Source of the DNA: Suillus spraguei
Taxonomy: Eukaryota; Basidiomycota; Agaricomycetes; Boletales; Suillaceae
Reading direction: 5' to 3'
Assembly: GCA_016800925.1 (NCBI GenBank)
Contig: JABCPU010000177.1
Location: 1-64,000 of the forward strand
Length of the DNA: 64,000 nucleotides
This document shows positions 46,401-57,586 of the stretch, one piece after another. The number at the start of each line of letters is the position of its first letter. Position 1 is the first letter of the stretch. The position numbers and the translations under genes are program-made. The notes below the pieces were generated by a model. The model ran no database searches. It saw only the letters and a list, made by a program, of their open reading frames with translations, and had not been told where the DNA came from.

Positions 46401-49400
46401 TGTAGTAGTTCGGAGGTACGGGCTCAAACATCGGAACCGTGATGGTTACGTTATGTTCATCCTCTGCATAGCGCTGGCGTAAGACAAATGAGTCGTGGAA
46501 GAGAACAATCTCTCCATCGACGTCTTCAACCATGATGAGGAAGGTCTCAGCTGTCCCATGAGTCTTCTCGTCCCATCGGAAGTCAGGGACAATAGATAAA
46601 TCGATACGAAGAAGGGAGCGGGTGATGGGCTGCACTTGCGCTTGCAGCTGCAGCTTGGGGAAGCTGTGCACCAAACGATGCACGAGCCTTCCGGCATTTG
46701 GAATGCCAATAAGCTCACCAATTTCAGGAGGGTCGAGATCAAAGTAGCGATACCACGGCTAATGAAGAATATCTTAGCACGTGCTTACTTGGGCTATTGT
46801 AAACTTACGAATTGTTTGCCCTCCGCTTTTCGGACGACCTCCTGCGGGACCCCCTTGAATTGGCGAAGCGGTGTCATGGAGCCCCACCTGAGGAAAAAAT
46901 CAGTTAATTATCAATGGCCTTATTAAAAGTCACCAACATTCGTCGCTCAACCATCTTACATAGGTCAAGACATGCGCGTGCTGGTACTGCCCACCCTCGC
47001 TTCAGGCAAATCTCAAACATAGCACGAAGAATGCTGTAAGATGTGTGAGCTTAGGCAAACTAACTCAAAATAGTACATACCGGCCGGCAGATTGCTGAAC
47101 GAAGACCATATCAGCCACGAGAGCAAAGCCTAATTATCCAGTCAGCACAATATGATAGACAGCTGAATCGTCACCTACCGTCAAGTTTAAGCTGCGATAT
47201 ATACGCTTGTAGAAGGACATTGATCTTCGCTGCAGGTTCATCGACGCTTTCCTTCACTGGAATAGGCACACGTTCTAATAATTTACCAAGCTCGAGCTTC
47301 TCCTCTTGACGTACCTACAAAAATGAATACGAATGTTAAAACTCCCATCACAAACAGAAAATGCGTGACATACCGGGAGAAGTTTGAACTCGTTCGAGAG
47401 CGCAAACACCCGGAACAGTTCCAATGTCGACATGGTTGATCTCAGATGCTGGTTGTACGTAGCCATCGAATTGTATGTAACATAGTAGTGAGACGCAATG
47501 CGACCAAGCTCGGTGCTCTGGAAACGACCAGATGCACGTTCGTACTTGATAAGATGACATTTCTCCAGCAGAACAGCGGCAGAGTGAGCAATGTCAGCAC
47601 GTTTCTGGATAAGACCATTGTCGTCCTCCTGGTAATCGACGCCAACACCATATAGTCCTGGGGACTTCAGCATGCGAACATAGCTGTGGGAAACGTCAGT
47701 ACTTTTACTGCTGTGAAAACAAGTGAGCTTACAGATAAGTGTACCCCAACCACTGGACGGCCTCGTCACGGTTGCGAACAGTTCCAAGAACAATCTCTGC
47801 GTTCAAGTTGTCTGCAAGTTTCGACACAAACTGAGACTCGATCGGCAGCTGTTGGTTCAGCAAGCTGAGGTAATACTGCAGCTCGGCGTGGTTTGTGATA
47901 ATGATACCCTCGCCGTACGTATCATATTGCGGACGACCAGCACGACCGAGCATCTGCAACACATCCTGGGAGGAGAGTTCAACCCAGCGGCCTTTCTCAG
48001 GATTATAGATCTGGGTGCCCTTGATGATGACGGTATGTGCCGGGAGATTGACACCCCATGCGAGCGTTGCTGTGCAGACAAGCACCTGGACTGCACCATC
48101 TGCGAAAAGCTCCTCGACAAGGTTCCTATCCTCTCTAGTCATACCGGCGTGGTGAATAGCGAACCCAAACGGCAAGAGATCACGCAGATTGCCATCTTTG
48201 ACATTGCCTGCTTCCTCCGTGAGGATCTCACGTGTCGCTGAGTCAGGACGAACGAACTGTGTTATCGTCTCTTTCTCCATGGCCATGTCGCGGATGAACT
48301 TGGCGGTCTTGGCGGTTTCCTTGCGAGAGTGCACGAAGACTAGGGTCTGATTCTTGCCCGCTTGGTCAAGTACCTTCTCGTAACAAACCTCATTCATGAC
48401 CTGGAAACGCTTGATAGCCTTCTTCTCTGTGACACCAATGAACTGCTGCTGAAGCGCACATGGACGGTACGAGGCATCGAAATAGAATAGACCTCTCGAT
48501 TCGTCCACGCGGAGGAAGGTCGCGACGTCTTGGTAGTTCGGAAGCGTAGCCGAAAGACCAACCAGGCGAACGTACTCTCCTGTTTGCTCCATCCTCCGTA
48601 TTGTGCGCGCTACAACACTCTCAAGCACGGGTCCACGCTCGTCGTGCAGCAGGTGAATTTCATCAATAATCATGAGCCGAACGAGGTTTGTATAACTTGT
48701 GTCGGTACTCTTGCGCGTGATGACATCCCACTTCTCAGGTGTGGTGACAATGATCTGGGTCTCCGAGATCTGCTGTTTCGTCATTTGAGAGTCTCCCGTG
48801 AGCTCGCCAACCTTGATCCCGAAAACATTCAGCCGCGCGTTAAAGTTTCCAACCATTTCTTGGACAAGAGCCTTCATGGGCGCAATATAGACAATTTTGA
48901 AATCATCGAGAGCAAATTCGCCTGTAGCCTCGTCGCGATATTTTGACAACTCGTTAAGGATGGTAAGCATGGCGACATTGGTCTACAGGGCCAACTTAGT
49001 GTCGGAAAGATGAAATATAACGGAACACCGCTCACCTTACCAGCGCCAGTAGGCGCACAGAGTAACAGGGGCTCATCCGTTCCGAAGGCGATTGGGTAAA
49101 GCTTGCTCTGAACTCGATTGAGCTTGGGCACGGTGAATGCCTTTCTTGCCCACTCCGGTAGTGCAGTGACAGGGACAAACTCTTCCTCTCCGCCTTGCTT
49201 TTTCTGGGGTGCGGGAACATGAATCTCTTCATATCCTTTGCGTGCTCGCTTGAATGAGCCCTCAGGGAGCTTGCACTTCTTGTTGGACATCAGATGCCCT
49301 CCCTGACTGAATGCCATGCTCTCTAGGTCGACCGTGCGCTTAGGTTGCACCGTAGAGCCTGGTGCAAGGGTTGCTGTCTTTGGTACCGTTAACTTGTTCT

Positions 49401-50616
49401 CATCTACATCCATGGCATCATCCTGCGTCTTCTTGGCCTGGCGGTCTCCAGCAAGCTCTCGCAAGATCCAACCAACACCCTTCTCTCGCATAGCAACCTC
49501 GACATTGATCCGCTCGTCTGCGTCGCTCCGCATGAGCTTTGTGCACCATACCACCACGTCCCGGTTTTTGAGGAACTTGGTGATCACGTGGAAACTCTGG
49601 AACTCGAACAACTCCATCAACTGGTTCTCGCAATCGCGCAGGCCTGATTCCGAGCCGAGAATAGAAAGGACAGACGCTGCCTTGTCCGCTGCAGTAACTG
49701 GATCTGGGTAAACTTCCGATATCTGACGTTGCACCCAGAAACCATCGATCGCGTGCGGCGAGACGATGTCTTTATCTGCTTTGGCTTTTCCACTTCCACG
49801 GGTTGACGAGCCACCAATGACGAGTTCCTCATCACCTGCTTCCTCAGCCCCTGGCGCGGTTTCATCTACTTCATCCTCTTCTTCGTCACCTTCCTCGTCT
49901 GAACCTTCCCGAATTTCGTAGCCTTCCTCGTCCTCTTCCTCCTGTTCCTCGTCGTCGAATACAACTGCAACTCCCACTTCGTCGTCAATTTCAGCGTCCT
50001 TGCGTTCCATATCTGGGTCTGCCATTGTCTCATCCTCAGCGCCAAAGTCGGTGATTTTTTGCGCTCGGGCTACAAGTTGAGAAAACACGTCGTTGGAAAT
50101 AGGACCCAGCACCTCCTGAATCTCTTTTTTCTTGTCAAAGTCCTTCATGGACTCGTTCTTAAGTGTTTCAAGGACGGTGTCGGTTGCGCTGCGAATAATG
50201 TCCTGTGCTTGGTCGCCCAGTACGTGATGCACTGTGGATAGCATGGCTTCATAAACCTCGCGGGTTTCGGCAGTACGGGGGCGGTATGAAAGCCCTTCAA
50301 CGTCTTGTGTCGCATCAATAATATCTGTGTACCCGAAACCAGCTTCTGCACGTCGCTTTACGACCTTTTCTGGGGCTTCCTGCTTGCCCGACTCTCCGGC
50401 TTTTTTCTTCTTCTTCTCGACATCTTTTGGGGCTTGACGCTGAACACGTGAGCCCATCTCACGAGGGTCAATCCGCCCAGCAAGGGAGGTAGGAGCACCA
50501 TCGGGCTCTCTGTCTCTCCTGGGCAGAGCAGACCTGTCAGCGGTCAAAACAAGGGATGAAATAGCACCATAGTTATAGCCAGAAAGATCTGGTTTGCCTC
50601 CTGGTCTCCCAGACAT
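43495..50616 (-). CDS. brr2: BRR2, pre-mRNA-splicing ATP-dependent RNA helicase (U5 snRNP)
   Basis: Thirteen exons, complement(43495-43930, 43982-44085, 44139-45101, 45153-45546, 45599-45855, 45907-46758, 46809-46887, 46938-47033, 47081-47129, 47179-47314, 47374-47683, 47733-48982, 49036-50616), give 2168 aa, as in other Brr2 proteins. The start [20 protein letters not shown] is the conserved fungal N-terminus. The frame is open further upstream but without support. After an acidic region, cassette 1 has APTGAGKT (about 521-528), DEIHLLHD (634) and QMLGRAGRP, followed by a Sec63 unit. Cassette 2 has GAPTGSGKT (1368-1376), DEIQ (1474, Gln for His) and QMIGRACRP, followed by a second Sec63 unit and an acidic tail. 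Brr2 unwinds U4/U6 RNA in the nucleus during spliceosome activation. All introns are 45-60 bases. Confidence 0.97.
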
Positions 50617-50786
50617 TGTATGGATTTGGACAGGTATGGAAAAAGTTGAGAAATCACGAACAACAATCGACTGTCGTCGCTGTTGACGCTGAAGACGAGC
50701 AGACCTAAATTTCCAGTTTGTGTTGAGTAAGTTGATTACCTGATCAAATGGCTGTGTCAGAAATTTCCCTTGCAAGGCTTCTACAG

Positions 50787-50971
50787 TGAGATTGCAGTAC
50801 GACTTTTTCAAAAATTTGGCCTCGCTACCTTTCCGGCACTTTTAGATCCTAATTAAGTCAACTTGACCGAGGTTTAAGCCATAATTGGTGTGAATATGAG
50901 CAAATCAGGATGTAAAAGTGCCGGTAAAGGTAGCGAGGCCAAATTTTTCAAAAAGTCGTACTGCAATCTCA
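50787..50971. repeat. Inverted repeat, about 62-base arms, upstream of brr2
   Basis: Arms 50787-50848 and 50908-50971 match at nearly every base (GAGATTGCAGTACGACTTTT / AAAAGTCGTACTGCAATCTC, and GGCCTCGCTACCTTT / AAAGGTAGCGAGGCC) around a 59-base spacer. The outer arm lies about 170 bases upstream of the brr2 ATG. Read outward, both arms can encode KGSEAKF-L/F-KKSYCNL, so the repeat may come from an inverted duplication of coding sequence. A 62-codon frame from ATG 50896 uses the right arm (ending LCGLQ at 51084) but has no known domain. Confidence 0.85.
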
Positions 50972-51504
50972 TATGCAACAGATGTGATTTAGCCATATTG
51001 CATCCGCGGTGGAAAGACTTCCATGAGTATATTCAGCATGTCGAGAAAAGCCTCAGAAAGATCTTATTGTGTGGTCTGCAGTGAGACTTCAAGCTTTTGA
51101 AGTTGCAGATGGGCCTTGTTGTGCACACTCACTACATATGGTCAAACCCTCTACATTTACGGAGACTATTGCAATCATTGGTATGATATTTGAATCTGTT
51201 CATCGGTTCACTGATGATAGGATTTTGGAAATGAGTTGTGGCCAACGACAAGAAACACTGAAGAGATACGCGAAAAAAAAAAGCAAAGCTACGTTCTGGA
51301 TTGCGGTAGAACGACGATGGTAATAACGGTTCTCAAAGTCAAACCTAGAAAGAAATTCTCAGCCAAAATTTGCGAATTCGGATGCTGCCGGTACGGCAGC
51401 TTTCGAACTCCGGTATGCCCTGCCTGCTCGTCGTTGTCATTGGCGTCGATGGTGGTCAAGCTCCAATCTGATCCTTAATCGCTGTGTTAAGAACACCCTG
51501 TATC

Positions 51505-53121
51505 ATGTCACGCACAAGTCAAAGAGGTCGAGGTGGTGGAGTCCGAGGCAATACATCCACTAGTGTGGACACTGGGAAGAAATGTACTATTCATTGGGAG
51601 GGGGTCCGTGGTGCTCGTACTGAACGCTTACTTGCCTGGTGCAAGGAAAATGAAGATGCCCGCATCAAGCTTTTCTCTGATTCAGCAAAGGATGCCAAGG
51701 AGCAAGGTCGGAAGAAGAAGCAGAGCGGTAGTTCAAGAGATGTCGTCTATTTGCAGGTTGCACAAGCTGTATTTTCGAATGATGAAGATCCAGAGGTTCA
51801 ACGACTCTTCAAGGAGGACCCTAAGGCATTTATCAAACCTGTCTCAACTCGTTTTGGCACGTAAGTATTCAGTTCTTGCATCATCTGTCTACTAGAATCA
51901 CTGATAAGATGTTTCAGACTCCGGAAAAAATACAATGAGTTTAATAAGGACCTCAAGCAGTCAGGAGCAGGAAAGACATATGCAGAGCTTCAAGAGGATC
52001 CAAAGATGAAGTCGTTGATCGGTAAGTCTCTGCTGCGTTGATTTGCGCATGTCTTAATCATGTCTCCATCAGATACAAGGCTTGAGAAATTTCCCTGGTG
52101 GCCTGAGCTTCATGGCTGGTGGCGGACCAATCCAGCCTTCAATCATGCCTTCTCTACTGCAGATGCAGGGCAAGACTTTGCCTCTGCTGCATTGGAACAT
52201 TTTAATATTTCAAAACCACCGGCTACAGGTGACGATGACGCTCATGCAGACGATGATCCTGAGGATGGAGAAATAGTTGAGATTAATAGTCACACTATGG
52301 ACAATGGTGTGACGGATGATATGATTGTTGACCAGCCCCCCTGCATAGCATCACTCCAGCCATCGCCACTATTACCTTCGGACCATAGTCCTAGCAACAC
52401 GCCGGATTCATTCTCACTGGTCCCATTGCCACAGTGGTACCAACGACCCCAGCTCCCTCCCATCTCAACCTCTGACGCACTTGGCCCAGGCATGATATCA
52501 TTAAACTCTCCTGAACACTCGCCGGTAGCCAAAAAAAACCCAGTCGACAATTCACTGTCTTTTTTTTCCGATTACAAGGAGTCTTCACCCAGTCGTCAGT
52601 CTACGCCCATTGACTCAGAGGACTCAGATATTGGTGCCAGCCGAGCACTACAGTCTCTTCGTGTCAGTTCACTCAAGGGAAGTCGTGAAAGTTCACCTTC
52701 TCTTGCTACAAAACAGTCTCGTCCATCTCCTTCAAGTGCATCTCAGTGTCCCCCCTCATCATCACGCAAACGCCCTGGCAGCAGTACTCTTGACCAGACC
52801 ACAGAAAGGATGTCCCAAACGGCAGAATCTCTGATGCTGCACCTTGATAGCAAACGTGAGGTTCGTGCCGAGCATGAACGCTATAAACGCATGAAGCTCG
52901 AGAGCGAAATATGGGCTCGTGATCTCAAGGCCCGCAGTGCTCGTGATGAGCGGGAGCATGCAATGCGTCTTGCTGAACAAGATCATCACCACCAACAGGA
53001 GAGGATGACTCGGCAAATGGAGATTGCAAGAATTGAACTCGAGCTGTCTCATGCACGTCGAGAAGAGGAGGAGGCTCGGATTCGTCGTATTGCTATGGAG
53101 CGTGGTTTTGATCAAAGCTGA
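51505..53121 (+). CDS. Harbinger accessory DNA-binding protein
   Basis: Exons 51505-51860, 51918-52021 and 52073-53121 give 502 aa. The N-terminus is RG-rich (TSQRGRGGGVRG), then CTIHWEGVRGARTERLLAWC begins a Myb/SANT-like trihelix that runs through DVVYLQVAQAVFSND, TLRKKYNEFNKDLKQSGAGK and LEKFPWWPELHGWWRTNPAF. A long Ser/Pro/Asp-rich linker follows, with a C-terminal charged coiled coil (RQMEIARIELELSHARREEE, ending AMERGFDQS). In Harbinger elements this partner binds the ends and brings the nuclease into the nucleus. The decayed homologue at 14605 keeps the same order (IQWHNENTLTDVL, KYKKLKARFSDTGAG, EFPWYMEL). It converges with the nuclease. Confidence 0.8.
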
Positions 53122-53204
53122 AGTAGGTTTGTACCGTGTCATCTTGCAACTGTTCATTTAGAAATATGAGTGGTACTTTCTCGAGAAAATCTCAAGCATG
53201 ATTG

Positions 53205-53423
53205 CTACAGGTTTGCGCAAATTTCCCTCGTTGGGTACTAAAGAAGATGAAGAGCTTCTAATTGACGACCATAAATACTACAGGTTTGCGCAAATTTCCC
53301 TCGTTGGGTACTAAAGAAGAGGAAGAGCTTCTAATTGATGACCATAAATACTACAGGTTTGCGCAAATTTCCCTCGTTGGGTACTAAAGAAGAGGAAGAG
53401 CTTCTAATTGACAATCCTAAATG
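53205..53423. repeat. Three tandem copies of a 73-base unit
   Basis: Units start CTACAGGTTTGCGCAAATTT at 53205, 53278 and 53351, with a partial fourth start at 53424. They lie in the gap between the convergent Harbinger genes, covering the probable 3' UTRs. Confidence 0.9.
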
Positions 53424-53449
53424 CTACAGGTTTGCGCCATATATACTTG

Positions 53450-55085
53450 CTAATTCCTTTGCGCCAACGAGGAAAGCAACCGTGTCTTTAACGTGTTGCG
53501 AAAATCCTGCCCCACACTTCCAATGTAAGTTTGATCACCTACTGCACCACCGCCCTCTCGCTGATCATCCTCTCCTGCATCAGCGTCAGCACCAGTTTGC
53601 CTTGGCCTCCGAGGTTCTTCATAGAAGCGGACATTTGAGTTCTCATGGTTTAATTTTTCCTCAATTTCGACGATTAAATTGTGCAGAACGAAGCATGAAC
53701 GGATCCACATGTTTGCGTAGTCGAGGTCCTTCTGGCTTTGGATTGGGATGCGAAGCTCCCGCAGGGATTGAAACCGGCCTTTGATAGAGCCGAAAAAATG
53801 TTCTGAACGAACACGAACCTAGACATTGGGTGAGGACTACTAATATATATTGCCATTGATACTCACCGTCGACAGGTTAGTATTGAATATCTTTTGGTCT
53901 GGCGTCAAGCTCCCTCCTGGTGGCCGTTTGTATGGTGGCACACACCAGGTTCGTGCAGCATATGCCGAGTCGGCCCACAACCACTCTCCTGCACCAAAAA
54001 ATGACTCAGGGTTCCGGGAAACCCTCGTTCGTGCAAATACGTTTGAGTCATGAAGACTTCCAGGTACGCCGATGACATAGTCCACAATACGAAGGTTATG
54101 AGGGAATATAACGACCTTTTAAATTGTAAGTTACTGTGCTGCACACCGAACTGATACTTACCTGTGCTGTCAAAGAGTAGTCCGAATTTTTGTCAAAGAA
54201 ACCCTCCCCATGCCAACCAGGTTTTTCATGTAAGGGGGATGGAGTCCCATCTACACAAAGAAAACCTCCACGCCACTCATGACATGTTTTTCTTTCTACA
54301 TAGGCTTTCGCTCGCTCTCGTTCAACTTGGTCCTCGTGGTCAAGCGGATCAAAATGAATGGCTCGGTCATGAAGCTGCAACAGCGCAATCATCACGCGTT
54401 TGTAGCAGTTATAGACGGTCCCTACGGACACTCCGGCCCAGTCAGAAATGTCTTCAGTAGTTGCTGCATTGCCATAATGGCCGACACCATTGAGAAAGAC
54501 AGCGAGCTGAACTGCGACGGGAAGTTGGGGATTGTTTGAGTTGTTATGGAAGATAGGGTGCCCTTGGATTAACTTCGTAAGTTCGGCAAATATGTCTGCA
54601 TCAACGCGAAGCTTGCGTCGAAATTTGTCAGTTGAGAACAGAGCCCACTCCTCCAGCAAGTGTAGCTGAGGAGCGCGACTCAGACGTGGACGGACAGTAA
54701 GGACCCGACATTTCTCCACCTCATCATGCAATGCACCGATTGCGTCAACGAACTGTGTAAAAACTCGTTCACACATGTCTGGGATATCATGTGATAGGAC
54801 GCTCGAGTATGCTGTTGAGAGTGATACAAGGGAATTGATTGACGAGGCAGATGTGACCGATGAGGTAGGGGATTCAGGCCATGCTGGTGATGCTGTCCGT
54901 ATGCTGATATCAGACCCACTATGACCACTGGCAGTGTCGCTGATCTCTGATGAGTCCTCCTCCTCATCTACTAGTAGTTCATCTACCATAAACTCAACTA
55001 ACTCCATGTATCGCGCGATAGTAAGGTCATGACTAGTTTGTTTGAGGCTGCGAAGGAGCCTTGAACGATCGGATTCCCGAGGCAT
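53450..55085 (-). CDS. Harbinger DDE transposase (nuclease), intact
   Basis: Three exons, complement(53450-53818, 53867-54115, 54162-55085), give 513 aa. An acidic Ser-rich N-terminus precedes KFRRKLRVDADIFAEL, then a helix-turn-helix EDISDWAGVSVGTVYNCYKR (about 211-230). The DDE_Tnp_4-type catalytic residues are Asp279 (FLCVDGTPSPLH), Asp357 (WLWADSAYAARTW) and Glu397 (RSEHFFGSIKGRFQSL), with HDSN between. The tail is acidic and Gly-rich. All three catalytic residues and all splice sites are present and no stop interrupts the frame, so this copy may be active. It cuts and pastes the element using the inverted ends and a TWA target (family knowledge). Confidence 0.85.
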
Positions 55086-55354
55086 AATGATATTGAAAGA
55101 TGGTGTCGCAGACTGCAGTAGATGATGACGGTCTGAGTATAAGGTTAGGGTTAATGTGTCAGCGTCGGAGCCTCAATTAACCGGCAAATTCCAAAATGCT
55201 CAACGTTTGAAATTTCTATACGAAGTTAACTTTGAGAACCACTAATGTACAAGTTAAGGGAAAGAGGTGCAATGAACCATATATATATGTAGGTGTACGT
55301 AGGGCTTACATATATCTAACATTTCCCAATCGAAAGCCAACATCTGACGGCGGG

Positions 55355-55641
55355 TTAATCCAACCCTAAGTCACTACGTATCAGTGCCAACGGCAATACT
55401 GCGCTAATGTAAAAGCAAAAAAAAAAACACGGCTCACGTGCAGACACCGATCTGGTATGCAGCATGTTATCAAAGTCCAAACTACTGATACTCACGCATG
55501 ACCACTGAGCGTAATCAATGCAATCGGCATCGGCATCGCAAACATCGGGACAGTTACCAGGGGCGTGAGCCATGTCAGTTACCCATGGCAATTGATGATG
55601 CTAAAGTAACGACGGCAAGGACAATTACAGAGGAGAAACAT
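55355..55641 (-). pseudogene. Small secreted cysteine protein 3, broken
   Basis: Reading from ATG 55641, FSSVIVLAVVTLASSIAMG resembles the signal peptides of secreted proteins 1 and 2 but is out of frame with the ATG (two bases missing). TGA follows, then in another frame APGNCPDVCDADADCIDYAQWSC, a divergent version of the C-x3-C-x5-C pattern. An intron-like GTGAGT..CAG follows, then SVSAREP. It lies directly downstream of the hypothetical gene that follows secreted protein 2, so the locus may once have held a tandem pair. Confidence 0.6.
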
Positions 55642-55699
55642 ATTGTGTTTCTCTGAAATTCTTCTTGTGTACATGGTTGTGTCATCATGCCAGCAGTTC

Positions 55700-56360
55700 T
55701 TATATGCGCATCATCAAGTACAAACTCTTTCCACGCCGCTGTCCGACGTCGCATAGAGCACTAACTACACGGACTCTGTAAGACCGCTCGACAACAGCAG
55801 AGGATATTCCATGTCCCATCTTCATTTGTATCAGGATCCATGACCGTAATCGCACCAGTTCCTTATTGACACGTTGCAGTTCTGCGAAGTCCAATGCTCT
55901 TCCTTCCAAAACTTCCTTCGGTGCCCAGTCCGAGGCAAACTTTGTGCCCATCCCTTTTTTCCACATTACGAACATCTTCGAGTCGAACAAACTCAGCATC
56001 GATATCACCAAGCGAGATTGATTCGGGACGTTTGAGATTGTCACCAGAGACTGCTGGAAGTGGAGCAACGAACTCATACAAAGTTTTAAGTGGCCCGGCC
56101 GTCCGCGTCAGTCTCGAGCCAGTGCTTGGCGACCTCCGTATCAATTTCCAGAAGTTCGGTTGCGTGTATGCGAGCGTGACGGTGTCGTGCTGGTCTTCCG
56201 AACCGTCAGCAAACATTCTTACTAAGGTGGACATGATAGCCAGTATCTGTTGGACTTGACAGAAGTAACATCCTCCTTTTTGAAGTTGTTTTAGATGAGG
56301 GTGTTCAGAGCTGATGTTGCTCCGAGACTGATCTGCACGGTAATAGGTGTCCATACACAT
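55700..56360 (-). pseudogene. Conserved hypothetical gene, fuller copy, frameshifted
   Basis: From about 56360 the frame reads DTYYRADQSRSNISSEHPHL, GGCYFCQVQQILAIMSTLVR, FADGSEDQHDTVTLAYTQPN, FWKLIRRSPSTGSRLTRTAG and SISLGDIDAEFVRLEDVRNV. An A-run near 55955 then shifts it. The adjacent frame carries the plausible continuation GMGTKFASDWAPKEVLEGRA and FAELQRVNKELVRLRSWIL, ending at about 55700. CYFC may be a metal-binding pair. The paralogue at 41024 is shorter and LINE-interrupted. I do not recognise the family. The frameshift could instead be a sequencing error in the homopolymer. Confidence 0.6.
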
Positions 56361-56454
56361 CTGATATCTCCCAACCGAACGAACGTGAGGCCAGCTCCAC
56401 CGGTAGCATGTTGGTCAACTCTACAAATCACTGATGACTCGTACGTCGGCCATA

Positions 56455-56703
56455 TTACACTGATGTGAAAGTAGAAATACGACTCACTGCGCACATAAAA
56501 ATTGCCTGCCATGCAGGTAAGTCATGTTATCAAATCTAGGAAAACTAAGTATGGATACTTACACACATCCCCAAAACGCAGTCCTTGCAAGTTTTGTCTG
56601 TCAAGCAATAGCTGGGACAGTAACCATTGGCGCCATCTTCAACGGGCGTGGCGGAGATTGATGATGCAGCGACGGCGAGGACGATTGCAAAGGAAAAACG
56701 CAT
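56455..56703 (-). CDS. Six-cysteine small secreted protein 2
   Basis: Exon 1 (56563-56703) encodes signal peptide MRFSFAIVLAVAASSISATP and YCPSYCLTDKTCKDCVLGMC. Exon 2 (56455-56505) adds AIFMCAVS, 63 aa in total. Cysteine spacing is identical to protein 1 (C-x3-C-x5-C-x2-C-x4-C-x4-C), while most residues between the cysteines differ. The intron is nearly unchanged in sequence. Start and promoter match copy 1. Likely secreted and disulfide-rich; role unknown. Confidence 0.7.
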
Positions 56704-56757
56704 TGTGTGAGGAGGATATGATATGAGATCTGAAGGGTTAGTAGAAAGACATCCTTG

Positions 56758-56765
56758 CTTTTATA
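56758..56765 (-). promoter_or_regulatory. TATA box of secreted protein 2
   Basis: CTTTTATA on the plus strand (TATAAAAG on the coding strand), 55 bases upstream of ATG 56703, with the same leader as copy 1. Confidence 0.6.
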
Positions 56766-57244
56766 TGCTGAATAACATTCTTTATGGTTACCTATCCGCT
56801 GTTGATTCCCTTACTACTGTAAGCCCGTTGGCTTATCTGAGTTCCCATCATCAGCATAAGTACTATCTGCGGTAGTCAAGCGTGAGCTTTGATTATTGAC
56901 GTATCTTCTTACGTGGCTATGGCGCATTCGACTACATAATATCTGAAATAATGCCAGTAGTGTTGCCGCAGCTTTGGCTAAAGCCGGCTCTGATTCTTCA
57001 CGCTGCTTACGTAATCAAAACTCGGTCCGGCTTATACAGCCATGGCAAGTAGCTGCAAGCTGGCTCAAGCCTGTGTAGATAATTTTAGCGTAATTTAAAT
57101 TTAGAAACATTACATCTTACTGGAGGACTTCCCTTGGGACTTAGAATTCCAGATACGTGATCCAAACCTTATGTGCCGAGGAGCTGCTGTGAAACATAAG
57201 CAACTTCCAACTCTGCACGTCAAACACACCCTGTTCCAGACCGA

Positions 57245-57281
57245 AATCTGGAAGGGGGGGTACCCCCCCCCTTCCAGATTC
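57245..57281. repeat. G/C-run palindrome
   Basis: AATCTGGAAG plus a G run, then TA, then a C run plus CTTCCAGATT, a near-perfect hairpin next to the left end of the DUF6818/DDE element. The right half (TTCCAGATT...TTCTAAAC) resembles the inverted end near 62085-62106. Confidence 0.7.
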
Positions 57282-57586
57282 AGATCGTCGTTCTAAACAA
57301 CATTTCAATGTCTGCGACATCATCCCACACAAACAAATGTCTGGTAAGTCTGTGCACACTGCATTCTGCACCATGCGTGCTCCCATTCATGCCAGGGCTT
57401 CACTTACAATTTTTCAAGGTGATTATGGCACATTTTCATGTGATGTGGCGAAGATAGGAAAGGACTTAGGCATTGTTATGATGTTTTTCATATGTACAAG
57501 TCTCCCAGATCTCTCTTTTACGCTAATCAGTGATTGCTTCAGGTGTATGCTACATTCTGCACCATGTGCTTTGTGATATAAAGTGT

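Larger units (their letters stand above)
51327..55242. mobile_element. PIF/Harbinger-like DNA transposon 2, apparently intact
   Basis: Ends read CGGTTCTCAAAGT (51327) and ACTTTGAGAACCAC (to 55242), flanked by TAA on both sides (51324-51326 and 55243-55245), the TWA target preference of PIF/Harbinger. Two convergent genes, an accessory DNA-binding protein (51505-53121) and a DDE nuclease (53450-55085), both have uninterrupted frames after splicing. A 73-base triple repeat lies between them. The terminal motif GGTNCTCAAAGT is shared with the decayed element at 14464. Confidence 0.85.
55985..56870. repeat. Inverted duplication, right arm (secreted-protein locus)
   Basis: Reverse complement of 40640-42030 without the LINE. 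The two arms face each other across BRR2 and Harbinger element 2, about 14 kb apart. Confidence 0.9.

Noticed and set aside
47723..48241. 172-codon plus-strand frame over BRR2
   Set aside because: Antisense shadow of BRR2 exon 2 with no independent features.
50617..50811. Upstream in-frame extension of BRR2 (KKSYCNLTVEALQ...)
   Set aside because: The conserved Brr2 N-terminus begins [13 protein letters not shown] at 50616. The upstream stretch is part of the inverted repeat and lacks an ATG.
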